63,606 nt of DNA from Bacillota bacterium (GCA_021770445.1 JAETQY010000019.1:1-63606); one strand, 5' to 3'. Positions 18,197 through 27,221 are shown, counted from the stretch's first letter. The notes: generated from the letters alone by a model not told the origin. Program-made: numbers and translations.

Positions 18197-19228
18197 ATGC
18201 TAGATTTGATCCAGTCCCTGGTGGAAGCCTTGCCCGAGGGCGTGGTCCAGATTCGCGGGGGCCTTGTGCGAGCCTACAGCAGCAGAGCGCGCCAGTACCT
18301 GCCTCAGCTTGCCGTGGGGGCGCCAGTCCCCTCCGTGTTGACCTTACCTGAGGAGGACGGCGGCGGGGAGGGGGAATTCTCCCAGGAGGGAGCTGCCTAT
18401 GCCTACAGCTATTCCGCCGCCGGCGGGGAGCTGCTTGTTCTTGTGCGCCCTGTTTCCGAGAGTGTCCTCACCGGCGGGCAGCTGGAGGGGCTGGTGTATC
18501 AGCTGCGCACCCTGCTGGGCGACATCCTGGCCGAGGTAGGTCCGTCCACGGGAGAGGAGGGCAAACCAGTGCCCGCTGCCGCCTTTGGAAAGACCTTCCA
18601 CCGGCTGTTCCGCCTGCTGGACAATCTGGAGCTGCTTCAGGAGACGGTCTCCTTCCACCCGGTGACCATGGACCTGGCCGGCCTGTGCCGGCATGTGGAG
18701 GAGCTGGCCGCCCCGCTGCTGAAGGAGGCCGGGGTCTCGCTGGAGTACCGCAGCCGGGAGAGCGGGCTGCTCATCCCAGGCGACCCGCCGCTGCTGCAAA
18801 AGCTGCTGCTGGAGCTGATCGCCAATGCCGCCCGGGCCTCGGAGGAGGGCGGCGTGGTGTTCAGCCTGCGCCAGCAGGGGGGACGGGCGGTGCTCACCGT
18901 GTCCCACAGCGGCCCCCCCGCCGACGAACGCCGGCTGGACGCCCTGCTCCGGCCGGGCGTGGGGGAGGAGCCTCCCCTTCCGGGCCAGGGGGCGGGGCTG
19001 GGCCTGAGCGTAGCTCGGCGCATCGTAGCCCTGCATAAGGGCTCTCTGCTGATGGAGTGGGGCCGGACGGCCCCCATCGCGGTGGTGTCCCTGCCCACGG
19101 GCCCCCTGGATGGACGGGTCACGGTCCGGACCCCGGGGCTCCAGCGCGGCGGCGGCCTGGACCCGGTGCTGATGGAGCTGTCCGACCTGCTGCCCGCCCG
19201 GGTGTTCGGGCTGGAAGGACTGGATTAA
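18197..19228 (+). CDS. Histidine-kinase-like protein lacking the phosphoacceptor histidine
   Basis: 343 aa from ATG 18197, behind AAAGGGG. The N-terminal 100 residues look like a small sensor (PAS-sized) domain without membrane helices. The dimerisation segment reads EGLVYQLRTLLGDIL, where active kinases have SHELRTPL; the histidine is Tyr and the following acid is Gln. The ATPase domain keeps an N-box (LLELIANAARAS) and a G-box (GQGAGLGLSVARRI). It can therefore probably bind ATP but not autophosphorylate at the usual site. No response regulator lies nearby. It could be a pseudokinase scaffold or an unusual sporulation-type sensor. Confidence 0.72.
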   Translation: MLDLIQSLVEALPEGVVQIRGGLVRAYSSRARQYLPQLAVGAPVPSVLTLPEEDGGGEGEFSQEGAAYAYSYSAAGGELLVLVRPVSESVLTGGQLEGLVYQLRTLLGDILAEVGPSTGEEGKPVPAAAFGKTFHRLFRLLDNLELLQETVSFHPVTMDLAGLCRHVEELAAPLLKEAGVSLEYRSRESGLLIPGDPPLLQKLLLELIANAARASEEGGVVFSLRQQGGRAVLTVSHSGPPADERRLDALLRPGVGEEPPLPGQGAGLGLSVARRIVALHKGSLLMEWGRTAPIAVVSLPTGPLDGRVTVRTPGLQRGGGLDPVLMELSDLLPARVFGLEGLD

Positions 19229-19230
19229 AA

Positions 19231-19266
19231 AATGGCCCCCCGGCCAAGCCGGGGGGTCATTTTTTA
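19231..19266. terminator. Bidirectional terminator between the kinase-like gene and lepB
   Basis: Stem GGCCCCCCGGC / GCCGGGGGGTC with loop CAA, bordered by AAAAAA on the left and TTTTTT on the right, so it works for both converging genes. Confidence 0.85.
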
Positions 19267-19270
19267 CGGT

Positions 19271-19876
19271 TTATACGGTGCCGAAGCGTTCCAGGGGCCA
19301 TAGGGCAAGGACGGCCCTGCCCAGGATATAGTCGGTGTCGATGGTGCCCAGCAGGCTGTCCCGACTGTCGGTGGAGTAGTTCCGGTTGTCCCCCATGACA
19401 AAGATGGAGCCCTCGGGCACCTCCCAATGGGTCTCCTGCATGGAGGGGGCGCCGGGGCGGCGCATCTCCTCATGGAGATAGGGCTCGTCCAGGGCCTGGC
19501 CGTCCACATAGACGGTGCCGGTGGAGTAATCCACATCCACCGTCTGCCCGCCGGTGGCAATGACCCGCTTGACAATAGCCCTGGGCTCGTTCCAGTCAGG
19601 CAGGAGGACGGAGGTCTTATTCAGCACCACGATGTCCCCCTGCTTTGGGGTATAGCCCAGGGACCAGATGAGCATGATCTCTCCATGCTGGAGGGTGGTG
19701 TCCATGGAGCCGCCGTCCACCCTGGTGAGACGGGCCACGCAGTTAAACAGCACCACCGCCGCCACCACACAGCCCAGGAACATCTGGAGCCAGTCATACA
19801 GCTCTGCCCCTGGCCGGCGGGGCTGTTCCTCCTCGGATTCCTCCTCCGTCTGAGGAAGTTCGTTGTATTCATCCAT
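19271..19876 (-). CDS. lepB: Type I signal peptidase
   Basis: 201 aa from ATG 19876 (GAGGTG upstream). It cleaves Sec/Tat signal peptides outside the membrane. An acidic N-terminal head precedes one membrane helix (about residues 27-47). The catalytic serine lies in GGSMDTTLQHGE. The catalytic lysine is in IVKRVIATGG, and MGDNRNYSTDSR is the conserved box E. The family length is normal for Gram-positive SipS/LepB. Confidence 0.95.
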   Translation of the reverse strand: MDEYNELPQTEEESEEEQPRRPGAELYDWLQMFLGCVVAAVVLFNCVARLTRVDGGSMDTTLQHGEIMLIWSLGYTPKQGDIVVLNKTSVLLPDWNEPRAIVKRVIATGGQTVDVDYSTGTVYVDGQALDEPYLHEEMRRPGAPSMQETHWEVPEGSIFVMGDNRNYSTDSRDSLLGTIDTDYILGRAVLALWPLERFGTV

Positions 19877-19940
19877 AAGGGGACACCTCATTTCACGCGT
19901 CGTAAGGGGTATTATAACCGGTTTCGGGGGGAATTGCAAC

Positions 19941-22187
19941 TTACAGCTCAAGCTTTTTCACGCCCGGCGTATTAGCCAGCACCTCGCCCTCCCGCTTTTG
20001 GCAGGTGAAGAGGAGGGTCTGCTGTTCTCCGGACAGCTCCCACAGCAGCTCCAGGGCTGCCTCCAGGCGCTCGTCGTCAAAGGAGGCCAGGGCGTCGTCC
20101 AGCAGGATAGGGGGCTTTTCGGGCAGGCACAGCCGGCACACCGCCAGCCGCAGGGCCAGGTAGAGCTGGTCCGCCGTCCCCCGGGACAGGTACAGGGCGG
20201 AGCGGGGCAAGACGCTGTCCGCATCCCGGACGAAGCCCTCCAGCTCCCGGGTGAGAGAGACCGCCGGGTACTTGTTCCCGGTGAGCTGGGCCATGTACTG
20301 GCCGGTGAGCCGGTTAAGCTCGGGAGAGAACCGCTCCTGGAGGAGGGCGTTGGCCTGGGTGAGGGCGTCCATAGCCAGGGTCAGGGCGTCCAGCTCCAGC
20401 CGCTTCCGGGTCAGCTTCTCCTCCAGCTGCTCCTTCCGGGCGGACAGCACAGCCGGGTCCCCCATGGCTTGCAGGGTGCCCCGGGCCTGGTTGAGCTGGG
20501 CGCTCACCTGCTCCAACCGCTCCGCAGCCCGGGCCAGCGCCCGGTCCGTCTCCTCCGGGCCCATGTCCGGGACGGGCAGCTCCGGGACGGCTCCCGACGC
20601 CTGTCCGGCCCCCTGGGCCTCCAGGTCGTCCAGACGGCGGCGGCGTTCCTGGGTGCGCTCCCGGGCCAGGGCCAGCTCGTGCTCCATGCCCAGGGCTCGG
20701 GACAGTGCCGCCGAACAGCCGAACAGGTCCTTGACCTCCGGGGCGAAGGCGTGGACAAAGTCCAGCAGATTGGATTTTGTCTCGTCCTGCTTGCTCTGCC
20801 GCTCTGTGACGGCGTTCCGGATGACCTCCGCCTCGTGGGCGGCCTTGTCGGCGGCCTGACACCGCTCCTGATAGGCCAGGGCCAGGGCGGTGAGCTCCTC
20901 CGGGGTCTGGACGCCGTATTGTGATAAGATTTCTCCGGCCTGTTTTTTCGCCTTTCTGCCTTTTATCGCCATCCTGCCGCACAGAAATGCCGCAAGAGTG
21001 AGCAGGACCACCCCTTTGACCGTATTCGGCCCCAGGGTCTTGAACTGGACCATATCTATCGCCAGCAATATGGCGAAGGCTACTGCCCATATCAACAGGC
21101 CGAGCCACATCCTGACTCTGAATTTAGCCGCGCTGTCCTTGGCGTTCTGATACCTGGTGCAGTCGCCGGAGGCTTTCAGCACCGCATCGTCCCCGGTCAG
21201 ATCGGGGAAGTGCTCGTCTTTGGCTTCCGCTTTGGCCTTGGCAGCGGCCTCCTCCGCCTCCTTCAGGGCGGGCTCCCCCTGCTTGATCTCCTCGTCCAGG
21301 GCCTTGAGATATTGAAGCTCCCCCTGGGCCTTTTTCAGCTCCTCCCGGTCGGGGATGGGCCGGGCGGACAGCTCGGTCTCCAGGTTATCCAGCTGCTTCC
21401 GGGCGGCCTGGTACTCCTCCTCGGCCTGGGCGTAGCGGTGGTCCAGCTTCTGCCGGGCAATGGCCCTGTGGGCCTCCGCCTGCCGCTCCAGACCATCCCG
21501 GGTCCGGGCCAGGGCGGCGTGCTCTCCCTCCAGCCGGGCGGCCAGAGCGGCGGCCTCCTCCAGCCGGGACAGGTTATCCCGCACCTGCTCCAGCTCCTCC
21601 TCCAGCTTGGGGATCTCCCCCACGCTGCGGTTGACCTGCCGGCGGTTTTTCCAGGATTTCAGCCGCTCCATGGCCTGGGAGAAGGACACGTCCTCCTCCC
21701 CCGAGGACACCAGGGCGGCGATGCGCCGCTCCAGCTCGGGGGCGGCGGTGAGGGACAGGTTCCCGTCCCCCAGAAAGGCGGAGCGGGTGAACACCTCCAC
21801 CCCCACACCGGTGAGCAGCTCGCCGCAGTTGGCGGCGGTGAGGCCTGGCACTGGCTCCTGGGTGCCGGTGTAGACGGCGGAGAAGGCCCCGAAGGGGGTG
21901 CTCCCCCGGGGCCCCCGGCGGATGGTGATGTCCCGGCCCTCATATTCCAGGGTAATCTCCCCCTCCATGGGGGCGCCCGACCAGGGCTGATAGCGGTTTT
22001 TATCGGCCAGATAGCCCTTTTTATCCCGGTCCCGGGTGTCGATGCCGTAGAGCATGGCCCGCCAGAAGGCAGCCCAGGTGGACTTGCCCCCCTCATTGGG
22101 GGCGTGGATCAGGGTGAGGCCGGGCCCCGGCTCTAGCCGGGCCCTCTCCAGCCGGCCGAAGGTGGCGGTCATGGACTTGATCTTCAT
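19941..22187 (-). CDS. SbcC/YhaN-like SMC-type ATPase
   Basis: 748 aa from ATG 22187, overlapping the upstream nuclease stop by 4 bases (ATGA). Walker A HAPNEGGKST is near residue 30. A long coiled coil (about 190-600, with LEEELEQVRDNLSRLEEAAA) surrounds a segment with two hydrophobic stretches (about 375-425), as in YhaN. The C-terminal Walker B PILLDDALASFDD is present. With the upstream phosphoesterase it forms a Rad50/Mre11-like pair for DNA-end processing. The internal membrane-like hairpin within the coiled coil distinguishes it from true SbcC and suggests a membrane-associated YhaN-type complex. Confidence 0.88.
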   Translation of the reverse strand: MKIKSMTATFGRLERARLEPGPGLTLIHAPNEGGKSTWAAFWRAMLYGIDTRDRDKKGYLADKNRYQPWSGAPMEGEITLEYEGRDITIRRGPRGSTPFGAFSAVYTGTQEPVPGLTAANCGELLTGVGVEVFTRSAFLGDGNLSLTAAPELERRIAALVSSGEEDVSFSQAMERLKSWKNRRQVNRSVGEIPKLEEELEQVRDNLSRLEEAAALAARLEGEHAALARTRDGLERQAEAHRAIARQKLDHRYAQAEEEYQAARKQLDNLETELSARPIPDREELKKAQGELQYLKALDEEIKQGEPALKEAEEAAAKAKAEAKDEHFPDLTGDDAVLKASGDCTRYQNAKDSAAKFRVRMWLGLLIWAVAFAILLAIDMVQFKTLGPNTVKGVVLLTLAAFLCGRMAIKGRKAKKQAGEILSQYGVQTPEELTALALAYQERCQAADKAAHEAEVIRNAVTERQSKQDETKSNLLDFVHAFAPEVKDLFGCSAALSRALGMEHELALARERTQERRRRLDDLEAQGAGQASGAVPELPVPDMGPEETDRALARAAERLEQVSAQLNQARGTLQAMGDPAVLSARKEQLEEKLTRKRLELDALTLAMDALTQANALLQERFSPELNRLTGQYMAQLTGNKYPAVSLTRELEGFVRDADSVLPRSALYLSRGTADQLYLALRLAVCRLCLPEKPPILLDDALASFDDERLEAALELLWELSGEQQTLLFTCQKREGEVLANTPGVKKLEL

Positions 22188-23251
22188 GGTTCCTCCCCTC
22201 CCTCCAGGGCGGCCAGCCCGTACCGGGCGGCTAGCTGACAGACCGGGTCCCCCGGCTGTTCCTGGCACTTGTCCCACATGGTGCGCAGGAACAGCCCAGT
22301 GAGGGCGTCCTCCCCCCGCCGCTCCCACAGGTCACGGGGCAGACGGGTGCGGTCCATGAGGGTGAGGCCGTAAAATGCCGGGGACAGCGCCCGGTCCAGT
22401 GCGGCCAGGTCGGGGGCCTGTCCCTCCCCGGTGAGCACAAGGCGGCAGATGAGATTTTCCGGATCGTCGGGCAGGGCGGCCCGGATGGCGGACAGCACGT
22501 CCGTCACCCCGGTGATATCCACAGAGACGATCTCATACCGCCGCTTGGCCAGGGGGATGAGTTGGGCGGTCACGTTTCCCGGCTCCGCCTCCACATAGAG
22601 GACCCCCTTGTCCCCCAACTCGTCGAAGCCCCGTCCCTCGGGACAGCCGGGGTAGGCCCAGAAGGTGTTCCCCTCCTTTTGCAGCCCGCTGCCCTGGTGG
22701 ACGTGGCCCAGGGCCAGGTAGTCCAGGCCGCTGGCGGCGATGTCCATGGCCGAGATGGGGCCGTAGCCCCCCGTGCCGCCCACGTCGCCGTGGAGACAGG
22801 CAATGTGGACCTTCCCGTCGTCTGGGACGGTCAGCCCCTCCAGGGGGCAGGTCTCCTGGTGAGGGGCGGTGAAGGCACGGCCCCACAGGGAGCAGCCGGG
22901 CAGCTCCACCCACTCCGGGGCGTCGAAAATATGTACGTTGTCCGGCCAGTCCAGGGCGGTCCAAATGGAGCGGGGGCCGTAAAAGTCGTGGTTGCCCGGG
23001 GCGATGAACACCGGGCAGGGGATGGCAGCCAGGGCGGCGCACAGGGCGTCCCCCGTCTCCCGATAGACGTGCTCCGAATCGAGGAGGTCGCCGGAGAGCA
23101 ACACCAGGTCGGCGTTTTTCTCCCGGGCCAGCCCGGCCAGACGGTCCAGCAGCTCCCGCTGCTCCCCACGCCGCTGGGCGGCCCGCTCCGGCGTCAGGCC
23201 GGAAAAGGGGCTGTCCAGGTGGAAATCGGCCCCGTGGATGATTTTTATCAT
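22184..23251 (-). CDS. SbcD/YhaO-like metallophosphoesterase (exonuclease)
   Basis: 355 aa from ATG 23251, behind GAGGGA. The calcineurin-like nuclease motifs are in order: HGADFHLDSPF, LLSGDLLDSE, APGNHDFYG, CLHGDVGGTG and LALGHVHQG. The N-terminal metal-binding domain is followed by a capping region of about 120 residues. It is the Mre11 half of the pair; the 4-base overlap with the ATPase indicates coupled synthesis. Confidence 0.93.
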   Translation of the reverse strand: MIKIIHGADFHLDSPFSGLTPERAAQRRGEQRELLDRLAGLAREKNADLVLLSGDLLDSEHVYRETGDALCAALAAIPCPVFIAPGNHDFYGPRSIWTALDWPDNVHIFDAPEWVELPGCSLWGRAFTAPHQETCPLEGLTVPDDGKVHIACLHGDVGGTGGYGPISAMDIAASGLDYLALGHVHQGSGLQKEGNTFWAYPGCPEGRGFDELGDKGVLYVEAEPGNVTAQLIPLAKRRYEIVSVDITGVTDVLSAIRAALPDDPENLICRLVLTGEGQAPDLAALDRALSPAFYGLTLMDRTRLPRDLWERRGEDALTGLFLRTMWDKCQEQPGDPVCQLAARYGLAALEGGEEP

Positions 23252-23270
23252 GATGATTCCCTCTTTGGAT

Positions 23271-23296
23271 GGGCCGCCGAGGGCGGCGGCCCCTAC
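23271..23296. repeat. Dispersed palindromic repeat, copy 1
   Basis: Reads GTAGGGGCCGCCGCCCTCGG-CGGCCC on the minus strand and overlaps the ymdB stop codon. A variant copy lies at 43977-44002. The stem changes C-G to T-A in a compensatory way between copies, so the hairpin itself seems to be kept. Confidence 0.6.
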
Positions 23297-24069
23297 TCGG
23301 TGATATCCGTCCGCGTCACGCTGACGCACTTCTTTTTGTCGGTGTCGATGACAAACAGGCAGGCATTGAGCTTGCAGTTGCCCTCGGCCTCCTCATACCG
23401 CCGGGGCAGCCCGCCCAGAAACAGGTTCAGGGAGTTCTCCGGTTTGATGCCCAGCACCGAGTTGATAGGCCCGGTCATCCCCAGGTCGGTGACAAAGCCG
23501 GTACCCCCGGGGAGCACCCGGCAGTCCGCCGTGGGCACGTGGGTGTGGGTGCCCCATACCGCCGCCGCCCGACCGTCCAGGTGCCAGCCCATGGCCCCCT
23601 TTTCGCTGGTGGCCTCGGCGTGGAAGTCCACCAGCAGCAGGTCGAAGCCCCCCCGGTTGACAAAGTAGTTGGCCGCCTTGAAGGGACTGTCCAGGTTGGA
23701 GTTCAGGTCCACCCGGCCCATGATGTTCAGCACCCCCAGCCGCAGGCCCTGGCACTGGTAGACCCCGAAGCCCTTTCCCGGCACCCGGCCGGCGTAGTTG
23801 GCGGGGCGGAGGATGCGGTCCTCCTTGTCCAGGAAGGCGCCGATCTGGATGCGGTTCCAGGTGTGGTTGCCCAGGGTGATCACGTCGGCTCCGGCCTCTA
23901 AGATCCGCCGGGCCTGGGCGGGGGTGATGCCTACCCCGGAGGCGTTCTCCCCGTTGACCACGGCGAAGTGGACCCCCAGCTTTTCACGCAGGCCGGGCAG
24001 GCGGCGGGACAGGATGTCCTGCCCTCCCTCGCCCACCACGTCGCCCACGGCCAGTACGTTCAGCAGCAT
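23293..24069 (-). CDS. ymdB: YmdB-type metallophosphoesterase (TIGR00282 family)
   Basis: 258 aa. 2',3'-cyclic-nucleotide phosphodiesterase that influences RNase Y targets, biofilm and sporulation choices in Bacillus. The phosphoesterase motifs are VGDVVGEGGQ, VVNGENASGVG, TLGNHTWN, DFHAEATSEK and GTHTHVPTAD, with the conserved MTGP near residue 198. It is usually next to rny; here it is downstream of the DUF1846 gene. The stop codon lies within a dispersed palindrome that may act as its 3' end. Confidence 0.95.
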   Translation of the reverse strand: MLLNVLAVGDVVGEGGQDILSRRLPGLREKLGVHFAVVNGENASGVGITPAQARRILEAGADVITLGNHTWNRIQIGAFLDKEDRILRPANYAGRVPGKGFGVYQCQGLRLGVLNIMGRVDLNSNLDSPFKAANYFVNRGGFDLLLVDFHAEATSEKGAMGWHLDGRAAAVWGTHTHVPTADCRVLPGGTGFVTDLGMTGPINSVLGIKPENSLNLFLGGLPRRYEEAEGNCKLNACLFVIDTDKKKCVSVTRTDITE

Positions 24070-24138
24070 AGCAAATCCTCCTTGCGGGAATATAAGAAAA
24101 CGGTTCTTTCGCTCTTCGGGCGGAAAACAACGTCTGTT

Positions 24139-25626
24139 TTATCTGTGGTACAGCTGGTTGGTCTGATATTTGGGCTCGCAGGTGAGCTGGAGACCCAATT
24201 TTTTATAGGTGTTAGCGTCGGCAGGGGAGAGGATCACAGAGCAGTGGGCCTGACAGCCCTTGAGGGCGGCCAGCTGATCCAGGGCCCGGGCGGCCATGGG
24301 CTCGGCGCTGGCGGAGGAGGCCAGGGCGATGAGCACCTCGTCACTGTGGAGCCGGGGGTTGGCGGAGCCCAGGTAGTCCACCTTGACCTTCTGGATGGGC
24401 TCAATGGCGGACTGGGCGATGAGGTGGACGCCGTGTCCCCCCGCCCCGGACAGGTATTTTAACGCGTTGAGCAGGGCGGCGGCGGAGCAGCCCATGAGCT
24501 CGGAGGTCTTGCCGTCCACCATGGTGCCGTCGGACAGCTGGATGGCCATGGCGGGCTCGCCGGTCAATTCGGCCAGCTGGTTGGCCCGGGCCGCCGCCGG
24601 GCGGATATCCGTGGTAATGCCCGCCTGCTGCATCAGCAGCTCCAGCTTGTACACCGCGCTGTCGGACCCCTTGCCCTGACGGCGGTCGCACAGGGCGTCG
24701 TAGTACCGGCGGACGATCTCCTGCTTGGCCGCCTGGCGGCAGGTCTCGTCATCGAAGATGCAGTAGCCCGCCATATTCACCCCCATGTCAGTGGGGGACT
24801 GGTAGGGGCAGGAGCCGGTGATTTTCTCGAACATGGCGGCCAGCACGGGGAAGACCTCCACGTCCCGGTTGTAGTTCACCGTGGTCACGCCGTAGGCCTG
24901 GAGGTGGAAGGGGTCGATCATGTTCACGTCGTCCAGGTCGGCGGTGGCCGCCTCATAGGCCAGGTTGACCGGGTGCTTGAGGGGCAGGTTCCAGATGGGG
25001 AAGGTCTCGAACTTGGCGTAGCCCGCCACTACTCCCCGCTTGTGCTCGTGGTAGAGCTGGCTGAGGCAGGTGGCCATCTTGCCGCTGCCCGGGCCGGGGG
25101 CGGTGACCACCACCAGGGGGGCCTTGGTCTCGATAAACTGGTTGCAGCCGTAGCCCTCGTCGCTGACAATTTTGCCGATGTTGTGGGGGTAGCCGTCGAT
25201 GGGGTAGTGGCGGTAGACCTTCAGGCCCAGACCCTCCAGCCGGGCCTGGAAGGCGTCGGCGGCGGGCTGGCCGGTGTACCGGGTGACCACCACGCTGCCC
25301 ACATACAGCCCTCGGCCCCGGAACTGGTCGATGAGCCGGAGCACGTCGCTGTCGTAGGTGATGCCCAGGTCCCCCCGGACCTTGTTCTTCTCAATGTCGC
25401 CGGCGTTGATGGCGACGATAATTTCCGCCTTGTCCCGCAGCTGCTCCAGCATCCGCAGCTTGCTGTCCGGCTCAAAGCCCGGGAGCACCCGGCTGGCATG
25501 GTAGTCGTCGAAGAGCTTGCCGCCGAACTCCAGGTAGAGCTTGCCCCCGAACTGGGCAATGCGCTCCCGGATGTGCTGGGACTGAGTTGCCAGATATTTT
25601 TCATTGTCAAAGCCTGTCTGGGCCAT
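24139..25626 (-). CDS. DUF1846 domain protein
   Basis: 495 aa from ATG 25626, behind AAAGGAAGAGG. It matches DUF1846 over its full length: GFDNEKYLATQSQHIRERI at the start, VVVTAPGPGSGKMATCLSQL with a P-loop-like Gly-rich segment near residue 180, and HPVNLAYEAATADL. The function is not known; a structure from this family shows a two-domain fold with a nucleotide-binding look. It is monocistronic or weakly linked to ymdB downstream. Confidence 0.92.
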   Translation of the reverse strand: MAQTGFDNEKYLATQSQHIRERIAQFGGKLYLEFGGKLFDDYHASRVLPGFEPDSKLRMLEQLRDKAEIIVAINAGDIEKNKVRGDLGITYDSDVLRLIDQFRGRGLYVGSVVVTRYTGQPAADAFQARLEGLGLKVYRHYPIDGYPHNIGKIVSDEGYGCNQFIETKAPLVVVTAPGPGSGKMATCLSQLYHEHKRGVVAGYAKFETFPIWNLPLKHPVNLAYEAATADLDDVNMIDPFHLQAYGVTTVNYNRDVEVFPVLAAMFEKITGSCPYQSPTDMGVNMAGYCIFDDETCRQAAKQEIVRRYYDALCDRRQGKGSDSAVYKLELLMQQAGITTDIRPAAARANQLAELTGEPAMAIQLSDGTMVDGKTSELMGCSAAALLNALKYLSGAGGHGVHLIAQSAIEPIQKVKVDYLGSANPRLHSDEVLIALASSASAEPMAARALDQLAALKGCQAHCSVILSPADANTYKKLGLQLTCEPKYQTNQLYHR

Positions 25627-25713
25627 ATGTGACCTCTTCCTTTCTCTCTTTACAACAGAACAACCATAACATTTTACATCCTCCGAGGGGAAAGCGTCAA
25701 GAGGCAAAGAGAA

Positions 25714-25742
25714 GGAGCGGCCGCCATTTTCGCGGCCGCTCC
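25714..25742 (-). terminator. Terminator of the PTS IIC-like gene
   Basis: 11-bp perfect stem GGAGCGGCCGC / GCGGCCGCTCC with a 7-base loop, followed on the minus strand by TTCTCTTT. Confidence 0.75.
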
Positions 25743-25754
25743 CGGAAAATTTGA

Positions 25755-26813
25755 TTATTGGGGCAAGGTCAGATCGCCCTCTTTGATCCAGCCGATCTTC
25801 CGCAAGATCTCGCAGAAGAGGACGGACAGCACGGCGGGGAGGACAAAGCAGACCAGGACCAGCCCCAGCCAGTCGGTGGAGGTGATGGCCACCTTGGCGC
25901 CCGAGGCCACATCGTTGACCCAGCCCGACCAAACGCCGATCTGGCCTACAAAGCCGCATGTGCCCATGCCGGAGGCCACGCCGCCGGCGGGGTCGTTCAT
26001 CTCCAGCCGGAACAGGCAGGTGGCGATGGGGCCGGTGATGGCGGAGGCCAGGGTGGGGGGAATCCAGATCCGGGGGTTTTTCACGATGTTGGGCATCTGG
26101 AGCATAGAGGTCCCGATGCCCTGGCTGACCAGCCCACCCCAGCGGTTCTCCCGGAAGGACATCACGGCGAAGCCCACCATCTGGGCGCAGCAGCCTGCCA
26201 CCGCCGCCCCACCGGCCAGGCCGGTGAGGGTGAAGGAGGCGCAGATGGCCGCCGAGGAAATGGGCAAGGTGAGGGCGACGCCCACCAGGACCGACACGGC
26301 AATGCCCATCCAGAAGGGCTGGAGGATGGTCAGGTCTTTAATGAACTGGCCGAAGGCGTGGGCCCCGGAGGCAATGGGGGGTGCGATCAGGGCGGCCAGT
26401 CCGACCCCCACGAACACCGTGACCGCCGGGGTGACCAGGATATCAACTTTGGTTTCCTTGGACACCACTTTCCCGCACTCGGCGGCGATGATGGCGATGA
26501 ACAGGACGGCCAGCGGCCCGCCGGCCCCGCCCAGCTTGTTGGCTGCCCAACCTACTCCGGTGAGGGAAAACAGCACCATGGGGTCTGCCTTCAAGGCGTA
26601 GCCTATGGCCACGGCCATGGCCGGACCGGACATCTCAAAAGCAAATTGACCGATGTCCACCAGAAACTGGAGGGAAAGCTGCTGACCCACGGTCTTGATG
26701 ATGGTGCCGATGAGCAGGGAGCAAAACAGGCCCTGGGCCATAGCCCCCAGGGCGTCGATGCCGTAGCGTTTGGCGGAGATGACAATGTTCTTCCGCCTTA
26801 GAAACTCCTTCAT
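25755..26813 (-). CDS. PTS EIIC-like membrane permease (PF13303 type)
   Basis: 352 aa from ATG 26813, behind GAGGAG. About ten hydrophobic segments. The family signature includes ISAKRYGIDALGAMAQGLF at the N-terminus and repeated Gly-rich helices (GLAGGAAVAGCCAQMVGFAV, then GGLVSQGIGTSMLQMPN). This stand-alone IIC type has no EIIA/EIIB next to it, so phosphotransfer partners or substrate are unknown. It is controlled by a strong promoter overlapped by a 40-bp near-perfect palindrome. A divergently oriented XRE gene is not the obvious binder, because its own operators differ. Confidence 0.85.
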   Translation of the reverse strand: MKEFLRRKNIVISAKRYGIDALGAMAQGLFCSLLIGTIIKTVGQQLSLQFLVDIGQFAFEMSGPAMAVAIGYALKADPMVLFSLTGVGWAANKLGGAGGPLAVLFIAIIAAECGKVVSKETKVDILVTPAVTVFVGVGLAALIAPPIASGAHAFGQFIKDLTILQPFWMGIAVSVLVGVALTLPISSAAICASFTLTGLAGGAAVAGCCAQMVGFAVMSFRENRWGGLVSQGIGTSMLQMPNIVKNPRIWIPPTLASAITGPIATCLFRLEMNDPAGGVASGMGTCGFVGQIGVWSGWVNDVASGAKVAITSTDWLGLVLVCFVLPAVLSVLFCEILRKIGWIKEGDLTLPQ

Positions 26814-26836
26814 GTTGATCTCCTCTTTTACAGAAA

Positions 26837-26901
26837 AATAGTCCACATAGGTGTCTTGACACCTGTGTGGACTATTATAGCGGTTGAGCCGGATTTGTCA
26901 A
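26837..26901 (-). promoter_or_regulatory. Strong promoter with 40-bp palindromic operator before the PTS IIC-like gene
   Basis: Minus strand TTGACA (26901-26896), 16 bases, TATAAT (26879-26874). Overlapping the -10 and the start site is the inverted repeat 26837-26876 with arms AATAGTCCACATAGGTGTCT and TGACACCTGTGTGGACTATT, matching at 18 of 20 positions. It is followed by ATTTTTC on the minus strand, so it could also act as an attenuator once transcribed. No dedicated regulator gene is identifiable beside it. Confidence 0.8.
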
Positions 26902-26933
26902 GGGAAAGGTTTACAGTCCGGGGATGGAGGGGG

Positions 26934-27149
26934 TCAGGTCCGTTTGTTTTTGGGCCATTTCCGGCCCACCAGGTAGTCCAGGCTGACGTCGTAGAGATCC
27001 GCGATCTTAATGAGCTGTTCAATAGGAATATGGATTTTGCCGCTTTCGTAGTCAGAATAGGTGCTCTGGTCCACATTCAGATATTTTGCAAGCTCGATTT
27101 GTTTCTTGTCTGCATCTTCCCGCAGGTCCCGGATTCGTGAAAACGTCAT
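26934..27149 (-). CDS. Compact XRE-family repressor
   Basis: 71 aa, one HTH domain: MTFSRIRDLREDADKKQIEL, turn at NVDQSTYSDYESGKI, and PIEQLIKIADLYDVSLDYLVG. It is divergent from a 56-aa protein of a type often seen beside such repressors. The intergenic region holds two near-identical 19-bp operators. This pair resembles a small prophage-like or mobile switch left in the chromosome. Confidence 0.9.
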   Translation of the reverse strand: MTFSRIRDLREDADKKQIELAKYLNVDQSTYSDYESGKIHIPIEQLIKIADLYDVSLDYLVGRKWPKNKRT

Positions 27150-27173
27150 GGTATCACCCCAGGGAACTATACA

Positions 27174-27221
27174 ATATGGGTAATACGGATATTGACAGAA
27201 TATGGGCAGTACCCATATAAT
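27174..27221 (+). promoter_or_regulatory. Promoter flanked by two 19-bp XRE operators
   Basis: TTGACA (27192-27197), 18 bases, TATAAT (27216-27221). Operator 1 is ATATGGGTAATACGGATAT (27174-27192). Operator 2 is ATATGGGCAGTACCCATAT (27200-27218), filling the spacer. The consensus ATATGGGTANTACCCATAT is palindromic and centres are 26 bp apart. The XRE protein encoded leftward most likely represses this rightward promoter and itself. Confidence 0.82.
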
